Source: a virus. Taken from it: DNA of 37,276 nt. Positions 23,886 through 31,620 of this stretch are shown here, piece by piece (within the stretch, counting starts at the first letter, position 1; every line of letters begins with the position of its first letter). Location: IMG/VR virus record IMGVR_UViG_3300031565_000157, positions 1 to 37,276 of that record. One strand, written 5' to 3'. The notes below the pieces were generated by a model. That model saw only the letters and a list, made by a program, of their open reading frames with translations, was not told the DNA's origin and searched no databases. The translations under genes were made by a program, and so were the position numbers.

Positions 23886-24655
23886 TGAACTGGTTTAAAC
23901 ATGATACTAATGCGGTTACAGATGCTAAAATAAAAAAACTAATACTTAAATACGGTGCTGAAGGATATGCAATATATTTTCACTGTATAGAATTGATAGC
24001 AAGCGATATATCAGAAACAAATATAAATTTCTGTTTAGAACATGATAGTGAAATAATAGCTGATAATCTTAAAATTAAAGGAACTGCTGAACAGTCAGGT
24101 ATTAACAAAGTTGAAGAAATAATGAGATATTTAATTGAATTAAAATTATTTGAAGAAAGAAATAATATAATTTATTGTTTTAAATTATTAAAAAGACTTG
24201 ATACTTCCATGACATCAAACGTTAAATTTAGATCAATAATAAAAAACGCTAAAAAAAGTCATGATTTAGTCATGACTGAGTCATGCAAGATAAGAAGAGA
24301 TAAAATAAGAATAGATAATATGAAAGAAGATAATAAACCAGATCGTACTAATTTATTAAAAGCAGTAATTAAAGATAAGTTTTTTGAATACGGTAAAAAA
24401 TATAAAGAAAACAAGAACACCGACAATTATATTATTGACAATATATATAAAGAAAAAATATTTGATGAAGAAGTATTAAAATGTCTTGACAATTTTTTTA
24501 AATATAAGTACTTTTTTAATAATGATGGAACTGAATATAATTTAAATTCTTTTCTTGCTAATATACAAAATTGTAAAAAAGAACCTGAAAAAAATAAACA
24601 AGATGCTATTAAAAAATCGATTGCAGACAAAAATAGTAACTACCCGAAACTTTAG
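23885..24655 (+). CDS. Replication initiator-like protein (DUF4373 / Lin1244-type)
   Basis: 256 aa. The opening NWFKHDTNAVTDAKIKKLILKYGAEGYAIYFHCIELIA is the characteristic N-terminal winged-helix domain of DUF4373, found in phage DnaD/replication initiators. The C-terminal half (FFEYGKKYKEN ... FLANIQNCKKEPEKN) is lysine-rich and probably contacts DNA or helicase. It lies 8 bp before the DnaB gene, the usual initiator-helicase pair. The origin may be in or near it. Confidence 0.82.
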   Translation: MNWFKHDTNAVTDAKIKKLILKYGAEGYAIYFHCIELIASDISETNINFCLEHDSEIIADNLKIKGTAEQSGINKVEEIMRYLIELKLFEERNNIIYCFKLLKRLDTSMTSNVKFRSIIKNAKKSHDLVMTESCKIRRDKIRIDNMKEDNKPDRTNLLKAVIKDKFFEYGKKYKENKNTDNYIIDNIYKEKIFDEEVLKCLDNFFKYKYFFNNDGTEYNLNSFLANIQNCKKEPEKNKQDAIKKSIADKNSNYPKL

Positions 24656-24663
24656 GAGATTAC

Positions 24664-25914
24664 ATGAATATTGAAAATGCTTTATTATGTTCAGCAATTA
24701 CAAATAATGAAAGAGCTATTATTTTAAGTTCTGAATTGACTGAAAAATATTTCACTTGTTTTGAACAACGTCAAGTATTTAATAATATTTGCAACCTATT
24801 AAAAAAGAATGAACCGATAAATACAATATCTTTAATTTCACTTGAAAAAGAAGAAACTAAGCAGCAGATTATGAATTTTATTCTTTACATAATAAAAGAA
24901 ACTGGATTTATAAATTTTGAGCAATGCATAAGAATAGTAAAAGAAAATTATAATAAAAAGATATTAGAAGGTCATGCAATTGACCTTGTAAAAGCTGTTA
25001 AAGACAATAATAATATAAACGAAATAATGGATAAACTATATCAGACATATATAGATATTAGTACACCTGTTGACAATACACAAAAGAAAATTTGTGAATA
25101 TGCAGAAATAGGTTATAAAAAATTATTTGAAAATCTTAACGTTGTTAAAACTGGAATAAAAGAAATCGATGATAAAATTCACGGCTTTTTAGGTGGTCAA
25201 CTAATTACAATTGCGGCACGTCCTCGAATGGGAAAATCGGCACTTGCTTTGCAAATTGCAAATGGCATAGGTGAAGGATGTATTTTTTACGGTCTTGAAA
25301 TGAAAGCGGTTGATAATTATGCTCGTATGCTTGCTAAACATTCAGGAATACCAGTAACGAAAATAATAACCGGAAATATAACAGAATATGAAGAAGAAGA
25401 ATTAAAAAAAGTTGAAACTAAAATGTTAAGTAATAATTTAAGAATTGTCGATAATGTAAATAACATACGCGATATAATAATTGACATTAAAAATAAATCT
25501 ATACGTCAAAATGTAAAATGTATTATTATTGATTACTTACAAATTATAAGATGTTCTGAAGGATTCAACAGGGATACACAGATCGGAATTATAACAAAAG
25601 AATTAAAAACAATTGCAATGCAATATAATGTACCGATCGTTATTCTTGCACAGCTTGGACGGGATTATGAAAAATCAGACCGCAAGCCTATTTTATCAGA
25701 TTTACGGGAAAGCGGAAACATAGAAAATGATTCTGATATAGTAATGTTTATACATTCTGATGACGATACAAATAAGCCAGTTATGAATGTTGATTTAATA
25801 ATTGCAAAAGGTAGAAACTTCGGAACTGGTTTTATTGAAATGGTATTTGATAAACCTAAGTTTACTTTTAAAGATAGAATTTCATCTGTAAATTTTAATA
25901 ATGATATATACTAA
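24664..25914 (+). CDS. dnaB: Replicative DNA helicase (DnaB family)
   Basis: 416 aa. An N-terminal DnaB helical domain (1-130), linker, then a RecA-type core: GFLGGQLITIAARPRMGKSAL with Walker A lysine 191, Walker B KCIIIDYLQII, and the arginine/sensor region LSDLRESGNIENDSDIVMFIH. The walker lead ARPRMGKS is typical for DnaB (ARPGMGKT). It unwinds DNA ahead of the host polymerase, since the phage has no polymerase of its own. The start follows AGGAG. Confidence 0.96.
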   Translation: MNIENALLCSAITNNERAIILSSELTEKYFTCFEQRQVFNNICNLLKKNEPINTISLISLEKEETKQQIMNFILYIIKETGFINFEQCIRIVKENYNKKILEGHAIDLVKAVKDNNNINEIMDKLYQTYIDISTPVDNTQKKICEYAEIGYKKLFENLNVVKTGIKEIDDKIHGFLGGQLITIAARPRMGKSALALQIANGIGEGCIFYGLEMKAVDNYARMLAKHSGIPVTKIITGNITEYEEEELKKVETKMLSNNLRIVDNVNNIRDIIIDIKNKSIRQNVKCIIIDYLQIIRCSEGFNRDTQIGIITKELKTIAMQYNVPIVILAQLGRDYEKSDRKPILSDLRESGNIENDSDIVMFIHSDDDTNKPVMNVDLIIAKGRNFGTGFIEMVFDKPKFTFKDRISSVNFNNDIY

Positions 25915-25949
25915 AATTAAACTTTTTTTAAAAAAAATTAAAAATTGTC

Positions 25950-25977
25950 TTGACATTTTACGATAATGAATTAGATT
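25950..25977 (+). promoter_or_regulatory. Internal promoter after dnaB
   Basis: TTGACA (25950-25955), 16 bases, TAGATT (25972-25977). The predicted start point (about 25984) coincides with the ATG of the next gene at 25985, so the mRNA may be leaderless. Confidence 0.65.
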
Positions 25978-25984
25978 GTTATTT

Positions 25985-26344
25985 ATGAATAAGCAGATAA
26001 AACAAATAAGAACACCGAAGATTAAAAAGCCTACAATAAGATATGATAGGTTTTGTAAAAAGCTTTTAGAAGAACATTATAATAATCATATTGACACTTG
26101 TATATTTTGCGGTGATAAAATATGGAATTATAACGGTCAAAGAAAAACTTGTTATAGCTGCTTAGAATTAAAAAATAGAATTTCTAAAAGGGTTACAGGT
26201 GAAAGACGTTTTCAAAGATACGGAAAACAAATTGATATTTTAACGAGCTTAGAATATTCAGATGAAAGCTTTACAACTGAATTATGCAATATGGATTGTG
26301 AAAACTGTATTTATGAAGATTGTATTTTGCCTATTGAAAATTAA
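25985..26344 (+). CDS. Cysteine-rich zinc-binding protein
   Basis: 119 aa from ATG 25985; an in-frame TTG at 25976 lies within the -10 box. CIFCGDKIW and CYSCLEL form a four-cysteine zinc site in the middle, and a second cluster CNMDCENCIYEDC lies at the C-terminus. The N-terminus is very basic (QIKQIRTPKIKKPTIRYDRF). The basic tail and zinc sites point to DNA or RNA binding. There is no Shine-Dalgarno, consistent with a leaderless start. Confidence 0.75.
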   Translation: MNKQIKQIRTPKIKKPTIRYDRFCKKLLEEHYNNHIDTCIFCGDKIWNYNGQRKTCYSCLELKNRISKRVTGERRFQRYGKQIDILTSLEYSDESFTTELCNMDCENCIYEDCILPIEN

Positions 26345-26364
26345 TAAAATAAAGAGGCAATATA

Positions 26365-27108
26365 ATGTTATACCATGATCATTTCCAGAATTTTAAACAA
26401 TACAATATACCACGTGCGCAACTAATTATAGCTGATATTCCATATAATTTAGGAAATAATGCGTATGCTTCAAATCCTTCTTGGTACAAAGATGGAGATA
26501 ATAAAAACGGTGAAAGTAAATTGGCTAATAAAGAATTTTTTGATACTGATAAAGATTTTAGAATATCCGAATTTTTATCTTTTTGTTCAAAACTTATGAA
26601 ACCAGAACCAAAAGAAAAAGGATCATCACCTTGCATGATTGTATTTTGTGAGTTTGAGCAGCAATTTGAATTGATACATAAAGCTAAAGAATTTGGTTTA
26701 AATAATTATATAAATTTAGTTTTTAGAAAAAATTTTTCAGCTCAAGTTTTAAAAGCTAATATGAAGGTTGTCGGAAACTGTGAATATGCAGTATTATTAT
26801 ATCGTGAAAAATTGCCGAAGTTTAATAATAATGGAAAAATGATTTTCAATTGCATGGATTGGCTAAAAGATACTAAATCAGAAAAAATTCATCCTACTCA
26901 AAAACCTATTTCTGTTTTAAGTAATTTAATAAATTTATTTACAGATGAAGGTGATATTATAATTGATCCTGTAGCTGGGAGCGGTTCGACATTTATAGCA
27001 GCTATGGAAAACAATAGAAAATGTTATGGTTTTGAAATTAAGAAAAACTTTTATAATGATGCAATTAAAAGAATTGAAAAATATAAAGAGCAGGGTAAAC
27101 TTTTTTGA
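26365..27108 (+). CDS. DNA adenine/cytosine-N4 methyltransferase
   Basis: 247 aa. The catalytic motif IV IADIPYNLG (DIPYN 24-28) precedes HPTQKPISVLSNLI and motif I DPVAGSGSTFIAA (201-213), the order of the beta class of amino-methyltransferases. DIPY in place of DPPY still falls in the (D/N/S)PP(Y/F)-like group, with one change. No restriction partner is near, so it is a solitary enzyme, probably protecting phage DNA from host restriction. Confidence 0.9.
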   Translation: MLYHDHFQNFKQYNIPRAQLIIADIPYNLGNNAYASNPSWYKDGDNKNGESKLANKEFFDTDKDFRISEFLSFCSKLMKPEPKEKGSSPCMIVFCEFEQQFELIHKAKEFGLNNYINLVFRKNFSAQVLKANMKVVGNCEYAVLLYREKLPKFNNNGKMIFNCMDWLKDTKSEKIHPTQKPISVLSNLINLFTDEGDIIIDPVAGSGSTFIAAMENNRKCYGFEIKKNFYNDAIKRIEKYKEQGKLF

Positions 27109-27130
27109 AAAAATTAAATAGGAGAATAAA

Positions 27131-27607
27131 ATGAAACATTTAATATTATTCATATCAACATGCTTATTAGTTTATTCAGTAATACTTTCAGCAGACATTT
27201 TAGAAGATGCGGAAATTTATAAGACTGACACGCAAAGATTTATTGAATTGTCGAATAACTTTGACTGGCTAACATCTTATGAATACGAAATTATTAAAAC
27301 AGCATGTGCTGAATATGGTGTTGATATAAAAATAATTTGCGCTATTATTCAAACTGAGTCTGGTGGCAATCATAAAGCATTTAATAGAAATAGAAATCAT
27401 ACTGCTGATTATGGTATTATGCAAATAAATTCTGTACACGGTATTAAAAAAGACATTGAAAGCAATATCAATTTCGGAGTAAAATATTTCTCAAAGTGCA
27501 TGAGAAAATATAAAAATATTGAAAGATCAATTTCAGCTTATAATACTGGATTAAATGCAAAATGGATAAATGAAAGTTATGTAAATAAAGTAAAAGGATG
27601 GTTATAA
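27131..27607 (+). CDS. Secreted SLT-type lysozyme (lysis)
   Basis: 158 aa. A signal peptide or signal-anchor (residues 1-20, LILFISTCLLVYSVILSA) is followed by a soluble lytic transglycosylase domain: IICAIIQTESGGN with catalytic E76, ADYGIMQINSVHG (94-100 YGIMQIN), then SISAYNTGLNA. It cleaves the glycan strands of peptidoglycan. With its own export signal it may need only a pinholin-like trigger. A second enzyme, an amidase, lies at 30842. Confidence 0.92.
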   Translation: MKHLILFISTCLLVYSVILSADILEDAEIYKTDTQRFIELSNNFDWLTSYEYEIIKTACAEYGVDIKIICAIIQTESGGNHKAFNRNRNHTADYGIMQINSVHGIKKDIESNINFGVKYFSKCMRKYKNIERSISAYNTGLNAKWINESYVNKVKGWL

Positions 27608-27608
27608 T

Positions 27609-27764
27609 ATGACATGGTTTGAATATATGGTAAGGTTTAAACTTGACCTTACACGAGATGAAGCGGATTATATTTTATTTAATGAAACTTGCTATCCTTG
27701 CGGAACTGTTGAGATGACAAAAGAATGTATAAAAGAATATTTTAAAAACAAGAAACAGGATTAA
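27609..27764 (+). CDS. 51-aa protein, unknown
   Basis: ATG 27609, two bases past the lysozyme stop. Sequence MTWFEYMVRFKLDLTRDEAD..., with CYPCGTVEMTKEC giving three cysteines of a possible zinc site. Its close spacing suggests coupling to the lysozyme gene. No family is recognised. Confidence 0.65.
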   Translation: MTWFEYMVRFKLDLTRDEADYILFNETCYPCGTVEMTKECIKEYFKNKKQD

Positions 27765-27771
27765 AATATTT

Positions 27772-27948
27772 ATGAAAAAATTACCTACTGAATCTGAAAG
27801 AATAATCGGAATATTAGGATTAGACAAAACCGATAAAAACCCTAAAAAAAAGATTGACTATGTATTAGTAAAATGCTTAAAATGTAACAAAACTGTATTT
27901 GTAGATTTAAAAGATTTTGAAAATTATAAATGTGAGTGTGAAAAATGA
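27772..27948 (+). CDS. 58-aa zinc-ribbon protein
   Basis: ATG 27772. KCLKCNK and YKCECEK at the C-terminal half provide a CxxC/CxC metal site with a strand (TVFVDLKDFE) between. The next gene starts inside its stop (ATGA at 27945). Unknown role. Confidence 0.65.
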   Translation: MKKLPTESERIIGILGLDKTDKNPKKKIDYVLVKCLKCNKTVFVDLKDFENYKCECEK

Positions 27949-28106
27949 AAAAAATTAAATGTGGAGTTTTTTATAATCATATGCACGAAAAAGAAACATT
28001 AAAACAGATAGAAGCATGGGAGACTTTCTGGAGGAAAATGCATAATTTAGAATACTTAAATTATGAAATGCAGGAGCTTGAAAATGATAGAATTGAACTT
28101 AGTTAA
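27945..28106 (+). CDS. 53-aa protein, unknown
   Basis: Begins MKKIKCGVFYNHMHEKETLK with a long helix (QIEAWETFWRKMHNLEYLNY) and ends ...ELENDRIELS. It overlaps both neighbours by a few bases (4 nt before, 23 nt after), the usual packing of this block. No known family. Confidence 0.6.
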   Translation: MKKIKCGVFYNHMHEKETLKQIEAWETFWRKMHNLEYLNYEMQELENDRIELS

Positions 28107-28572
28107 ATTTGATACAGGGCTTGTTGCTGCTAATAACGGGGATAGTATTACATTAAATCAGATTACAGAAGGTGAGTTTGTTAATTGCAAATTAGATTTT
28201 ATTCATCAAAGAAGCGCTGAGCAATTAAATTTATTTTGGGCTTGCTGCGGTGTTATAGCTGATAATACCGAAAATATAAATTATAATACAAAAGATAAAG
28301 TTTATGAACAGCTTAGATTAAAACTCGGATTTATAGATTATAGGATAAGTCATCATGATCCAGAAACTGGAAAATTAACAACACACTATAAAACTAAAAG
28401 CCTTTCGAAGTCTAATTGTAACCATCAAGAAGCTACACAATTTATAAACGATGCTATAAAATATATGGCTGATGTTATGAAAATGACTGAAGAAAAATTT
28501 ATCAGCGAAGTAAAATCACAAATGTGTATAAAAAAAATTACAAAAGAATTTAAAGGAGCTGAAATAAAATGA
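28084..28572 (+). CDS. Phage recombination-type protein (uncertain, NinB-like position)
   Basis: 162 aa from ATG 28084 with CAGGAG upstream; the in-frame ATG at 28063 lies before that site. DFIHQRSAEQLNLFWACCGVIADN recalls the RSxxQNxxYW stretch of NinB-type recombination proteins, but the match is loose. The rest is helical with a conserved-looking HHDPETGKLTTHYKTKSLSK. It precedes a small nuclease gene and an HNH gene, in keeping with DNA processing. Confidence 0.6.
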   Translation: MIELNLVKFDTGLVAANNGDSITLNQITEGEFVNCKLDFIHQRSAEQLNLFWACCGVIADNTENINYNTKDKVYEQLRLKLGFIDYRISHHDPETGKLTTHYKTKSLSKSNCNHQEATQFINDAIKYMADVMKMTEEKFISEVKSQMCIKKITKEFKGAEIK

Positions 28573-28634
28573 TAACAAAATCAGATATAACAAATGAACT
28601 AAATAAATTAAAAAATGAGGAAATAAAATATTGA
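28569..28634 (+). CDS. 21-aa coupled ORF (tentative)
   Basis: ATGA overlap with the upstream stop; MITKSDITNE... to ...KNEEIKY, ending at TGA 28632-28634, which in turn overlaps the TTG start of the next gene. Perhaps a translational bridge rather than a functional peptide. Confidence 0.35.
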   Translation: MITKSDITNELNKLKNEEIKY

Positions 28635-28936
28635 ATGAAGCTGAGCTAATAATAAAAAATTTTTTTCATACCGTAGTAAAAGAGTACAGAATTTGTAAAG
28701 ATCGTAAATGGAAATTTGATTATGCAATTCCTGAAAAAATGATCGCCATAGAAATAGAGGGTGCTGTATGGTCAAATGGTAGGCATACAAGAGGTTTAGG
28801 TTATACAAAAGATATAGAAAAATATAATAGAGCTATTCTTGACGGGTGGAAGTTAATTAGATTTACATATGATCATATCAAAAATGGGTATATGTATGAT
28901 ACGTTAAATACATTACAGAGAATAATAAACTTATGA
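28631..28936 (+). CDS. PD-(D/E)XK-type small endonuclease (DUF559/VSR-like)
   Basis: 101 aa, start TTG 28631 with TGAGGA upstream. The core KWKFDYAIPEKMIAIEIEGAVW has D (of FDYA) and ExE (EIEG), then RHTRGLGYTKDIEKYNRAILDGWKLIRFTYDHI, the standard VSR/DUF559 layout with the late strand and tyrosine. It may serve as a junction resolvase substitute or repair nuclease. It overlaps the next HNH gene by 4 nt. Confidence 0.8.
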   Translation: MNEAELIIKNFFHTVVKEYRICKDRKWKFDYAIPEKMIAIEIEGAVWSNGRHTRGLGYTKDIEKYNRAILDGWKLIRFTYDHIKNGYMYDTLNTLQRIINL

Positions 28937-29268
28937 ACGATCAAGATATATTTGAAAATCGAATGAAAATCTATTCAAGAGATTATTTTGTCTGTCAATT
29001 TAAAGGCTGCACTGTTTGTGGTGCTGATAATTTACAACTTGCTCATAGAATTTCGAAAGGTCATTCTGGTGTAAACTGGGTAAAAAATTATATTTATAGA
29101 GAATACTGTATCAGTTATAAAGATTCAGAAATCAAGAGATTGTTTATAAACAACACAAAAAATATGATTACAAGCTGCGCAAAGCATAACGATTATTTTA
29201 ACTGCTTGAATAAACCTGAAGAAGCTAAAAAAATAATTGATGATATTATGCATGATATTTTAGGATAA
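28933..29268 (+). CDS. HNH-like nuclease
   Basis: 111 aa. CQFKGCTVCGADNLQLAHRISKG gives the zinc knuckle and catalytic AHR (usual DHI/AHI), and MITSCAKHNDYFN supplies the second knuckle and N/H. The centre between is expanded with a helix (YIYREYCISYKDSEIKR). It shares a 4-nt overlap with the PDDEXK gene, so the two nucleases are made together. Confidence 0.8.
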   Translation: MNDQDIFENRMKIYSRDYFVCQFKGCTVCGADNLQLAHRISKGHSGVNWVKNYIYREYCISYKDSEIKRLFINNTKNMITSCAKHNDYFNCLNKPEEAKKIIDDIMHDILG

Positions 29269-29280
29269 AGAGGTGATGAA

Positions 29281-29679
29281 ATGAGAAAAATTAAATTCAG
29301 AGCATGGTTTATAGATACATACTATTATAATCCAAAACTTGATTTTGCAAATTTAGCATGTGGCGATTACAGAATAAAATTAGTAAACATTAAATTTCCT
29401 GTTTCAATAATATCCTCTGATTATGATGATTTTTTACTTGAACAGTTTACAGGATTAAAAGACAAAAACGGAAAAGAAATTTATGAAGGTGATATCATAA
29501 AACTTAGTAAAGATGCAGATGATTTATATTATCACCCGTCTCAAAATGTAGTTGTAGAGTGGGATTATAACTATACAGGTTTTAAACCTTTTCAAAGTAC
29601 CCATTCAGATTATCGTGGAATAGATAATGAAAATTGTGAAATAATTGGTAATATAAACGAAAATAAAAACTTAATATAA
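29281..29679 (+). CDS. YopX family protein
   Basis: 132 aa. It begins MRKIKFRAWFIDTYYY and has LLEQFTGLKDKNGKEIYEGDIIKLS, the signature of YopX (PF09643): FRAW followed by QFTGLxDKNGKxIYEGDI, then a beta region with VVVEWDYNYTGF and EIIGNINENKNL. Function is unknown across the family; common in early phage regions. RBS AGAGGTG. Confidence 0.93.
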   Translation: MRKIKFRAWFIDTYYYNPKLDFANLACGDYRIKLVNIKFPVSIISSDYDDFLLEQFTGLKDKNGKEIYEGDIIKLSKDADDLYYHPSQNVVVEWDYNYTGFKPFQSTHSDYRGIDNENCEIIGNINENKNLI

Positions 29680-29712
29680 AAACAATTTTTTTTAAATTTT
29701 TACATTTTTTTC

Positions 29713-29741
29713 TTGACAAGATTTTAAAAATATTTTAGAAT
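29713..29741 (+). promoter_or_regulatory. Sigma-70 promoter after yopX
   Basis: TTGACA (29713-29718), 17 bases, TAGAAT (29736-29741). It opens a roughly 100-nt leader before the small gene at 29848. Confidence 0.82.
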
Positions 29742-29807
29742 ACATTAAAATCTAAATAAAAAGGATAAAATCGGATACAACAAAGACAAATCAAAATTTA
29801 ATTCAAT

Positions 29808-29829
29808 CTGGGTGCAGGTATGTACCCAG
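29808..29829 (+). other. Leader hairpin before the 29848 gene
   Basis: CTGGGT (29808-29813), ten-base loop, ACCCAG (29824-29829), with AAAGCCTGAGA just after. It has no T run and is in the 5' leader, so it may set mRNA stability or translation. Between 29742 and 29807 the leader is plain AT-rich sequence. Confidence 0.55.
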
Positions 29830-29847
29830 AAAGCCTGAGATAATAAT

Positions 29848-30021
29848 ATGTACGAATTTAAAATAGTAACAGATGATATTGAAGAAATTAAAAGACATGC
29901 AAAATGTAATGATGCTTTTCATGCTTTACATAAAATTGTCTGTGCTGATAATATAAAATATAGCGACATAATAAATATTTTGGAAAATGCAAACATTGAC
30001 TTAGAAGAATTATGGAGTTAA
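29848..30021 (+). CDS. 57-aa helical protein
   Basis: ATG 29848, MYEFKIVTDDIEEIKRHAKC..., ...IINILENANIDLEELWS. The N-terminal FKIVTDD strand and the following helices resemble small phage proteins of unknown role. Read from its own promoter. No strong Shine-Dalgarno (CTGAGATAATAAT). Confidence 0.65.
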   Translation: MYEFKIVTDDIEEIKRHAKCNDAFHALHKIVCADNIKYSDIINILENANIDLEELWS

Positions 30022-30062
30022 TATACTAAATTATTATAAATTTTTTAAAAATGGAGTATGCA

Positions 30063-30254
30063 ATGAATAAAAAATTTTCAGTAGGTTTTGCGTTTTATGA
30101 AATAATATTATATTTATGTTTTTCTTTTGTTACCCTGCATTTAGATTTTCGGCTATGGAGTGAACCAGCAAGACTTATTTACATATTCTTAAGTGTTTTT
30201 ATTTTGCCTTTATCTTTTTTAACTATAATACGATACTTAAATAGTGATATATAA
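30063..30254 (+). CDS. Small two-helix membrane protein
   Basis: 63 aa from ATG 30063 (GGAG five or six bases upstream; an ATG at 30051 lies before the site). Hydrophobic segments VGFAFYEIILYLCFSFVTL and LIYIFLSVFILPLSFLTII give two membrane helices. Holin-like in shape and between lysozyme and amidase genes, so it is one of three holin candidates (with 9380 and 35847). Confidence 0.68.
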   Translation: MNKKFSVGFAFYEIILYLCFSFVTLHLDFRLWSEPARLIYIFLSVFILPLSFLTIIRYLNSDI

Positions 30255-30258
30255 TAAT

Positions 30259-30420
30259 ATGCTAAATGATTATAAATGTCCTAAATGCGGAATAATAATT
30301 GAATATGATGATAAAACAGATCATATATGTAAAGACTGCAATTGTGTTATGATAAAAGTTTATAGTAGTTGTAATGTAATAATAAGCTGTAAAGGCACTT
30401 ATAAAGGAGATAGCAGATGA
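30259..30420 (+). CDS. 53-aa zinc-ribbon protein
   Basis: MLNDYKCPKCGIIIEYDDKT then HICKDCNCVMIKVYSSC: the CPxCG...CxxC ribbon of FmdB-type small proteins. Its stop overlaps the next ATG (ATGA at 30417). Confidence 0.72.
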   Translation: MLNDYKCPKCGIIIEYDDKTDHICKDCNCVMIKVYSSCNVIISCKGTYKGDSR

Positions 30421-30611
30421 CTATTAAATGTATGAATTGTAAAAAAAATATTAAAAAAACAAATTATATAAAATTTGAATCGGGTGGACTTTCTGAATGT
30501 GCTTATTTAGAAAGCATAGGGCGTGATTTTTATTTTTATTTTGATGAATTGGATGGATATTATTGCAATAAAAATTGTTTCTTGGAAAAATTGAAACTTA
30601 AAATAGGATAA
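30417..30611 (+). CDS. 64-aa zinc-finger protein
   Basis: MTIKCMNCKKNIKKTNY opens with CxxC, and GYYCNKNCFLEK supplies the second pair. The centre is a beta hairpin rich in tyrosine and phenylalanine. Resembles small treble-clef or TRASH-like fingers (C-x2-C...C-x3-C). Coupled to the previous zinc-ribbon gene. Confidence 0.7.
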   Translation: MTIKCMNCKKNIKKTNYIKFESGGLSECAYLESIGRDFYFYFDELDGYYCNKNCFLEKLKLKIG

Positions 30612-30617
30612 TAAAAA

Positions 30618-30812
30618 ATGAAAGAATCAGATAAAATATTATTAGATTTATTAGATCAGTATACCTGTAGTATGATTGATGATAATTTACCAAACAGAAC
30701 TCAATATAATGCTGAAGCTATAGCAGTAATGTATCTGGAAAATTTAGGACTTGTTAAGCGAATCGAAGGTAAATTTCCAGAAACGAAATTTATAACATTC
30801 AAGATTTTATAA
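30618..30812 (+). CDS. 64-aa winged-helix-like protein
   Basis: MKESDKILLDLLDQYTCSMI..., then AEAIAVMYLENLGLVKRIEGKFPETKFITFKIL: helix, helix, then strand pair, as in a winged helix. Could be a small regulator. No firm family. Confidence 0.6.
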   Translation: MKESDKILLDLLDQYTCSMIDDNLPNRTQYNAEAIAVMYLENLGLVKRIEGKFPETKFITFKIL

Positions 30813-30841
30813 AAATAAATAATTAAGGAGATTTTAAGTAT

Positions 30842-31417
30842 ATGAATTACATAGTAAACAGGGAATTAAGAAAATTCCACGAAGGATTTTCAAGAAATGA
30901 TTATGATATAGATACTTTAATTATACATTGTACTGCTGGGGGAAGCTCTGCAAATAGTTGTATAAAATGGATGTCGAACGGTGGATTATTGGCAGATGGC
31001 ACTAAAAGAGAAAAAGATTACAAAAAAGGTATTGCGCTATTTCATTATTTAATTGATTTGAATGGTGATATTTACGAAATTATAAACCCTCATAATTTTG
31101 TATATCATTCGAGCACTGGAATTTTTGATAAAACAACAATTGGAATTGAACTTGTAAACACAGATAGAAATAATAGTAAACCTGTCACTAAAGAACAATA
31201 TAAAGCACTCGCAGAATTATATTTATTTATAAACAATAATATAAATAAGATTGACAATATTTATGGTCATGGAGCTATTAAAATGATTAAAACTGGTAAA
31301 AATAAAGTATGCCCCGGACTCGGCTTTGATTGGTACAAATTTCTTTTAGAATTAACTAAAAGTAATATTAATGCTAAATTATTCAACAATGATAAGCACA
31401 TAGAAATAACAGTATGA
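30842..31417 (+). CDS. N-acetylmuramoyl-L-alanine amidase (Amidase_2, T7 lysozyme-like)
   Basis: 191 aa. Zinc ligands are H29 in LIIHCTAG, H143 in IYGHGAIK and C157 in KVCPGLGF, in the T7 lysozyme spacing; E103 in TIGIELVN lies in the conserved strand. The enzyme cuts the bond between sugar and stem peptide of the wall. No export signal is seen, so it depends on a holin. It follows AAGGAG and overlaps the next gene by 4 nt. Confidence 0.94.
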   Translation: MNYIVNRELRKFHEGFSRNDYDIDTLIIHCTAGGSSANSCIKWMSNGGLLADGTKREKDYKKGIALFHYLIDLNGDIYEIINPHNFVYHSSTGIFDKTTIGIELVNTDRNNSKPVTKEQYKALAELYLFINNNINKIDNIYGHGAIKMIKTGKNKVCPGLGFDWYKFLLELTKSNINAKLFNNDKHIEITV

Positions 31418-31620
31418 TTTGTAGTAAATGTAATAGAGAATTACCAGAAACAGAATTTCATAAATCCGGATACAAGCCTACACGAGCTAGAAGAACAGAT
31501 TGTAAAGAGTGCAGAAAAAAACAACGGCATGAATATTATTTAAAAAATTCGATTAAAGAGGCTGTTTATGCAAGAAAAAATTATAGAGAAAAAAAAGAAT
31601 TTATTGCAAATACCTTGTGA
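31414..31620 (+). CDS. Zinc-ribbon protein, endonuclease VII-like N-terminus
   Basis: 68 aa. MICSKCNRELPETEFHKSGY ... RTDCKECRKKQRHEYYLKN has the CxxC...CxxC plus basic helix common at the start of recombination endonuclease VII and of HNH regulators, but the catalytic part is absent. The last 53 nt overlap the next gene in another frame. Perhaps a DNA-binding remnant. Confidence 0.65.
   Translation: MICSKCNRELPETEFHKSGYKPTRARRTDCKECRKKQRHEYYLKNSIKEAVYARKNYREKKEFIANTL

Noticed and set aside
29790-29845. Resemblance to a TPP riboswitch (GGGTGC ... CTGAGA)
   Set aside because: Only the two short boxes match; the pyrophosphate arm and the GGATAATGCCAGC-like segment are missing, and the downstream gene is not thiamine-related.
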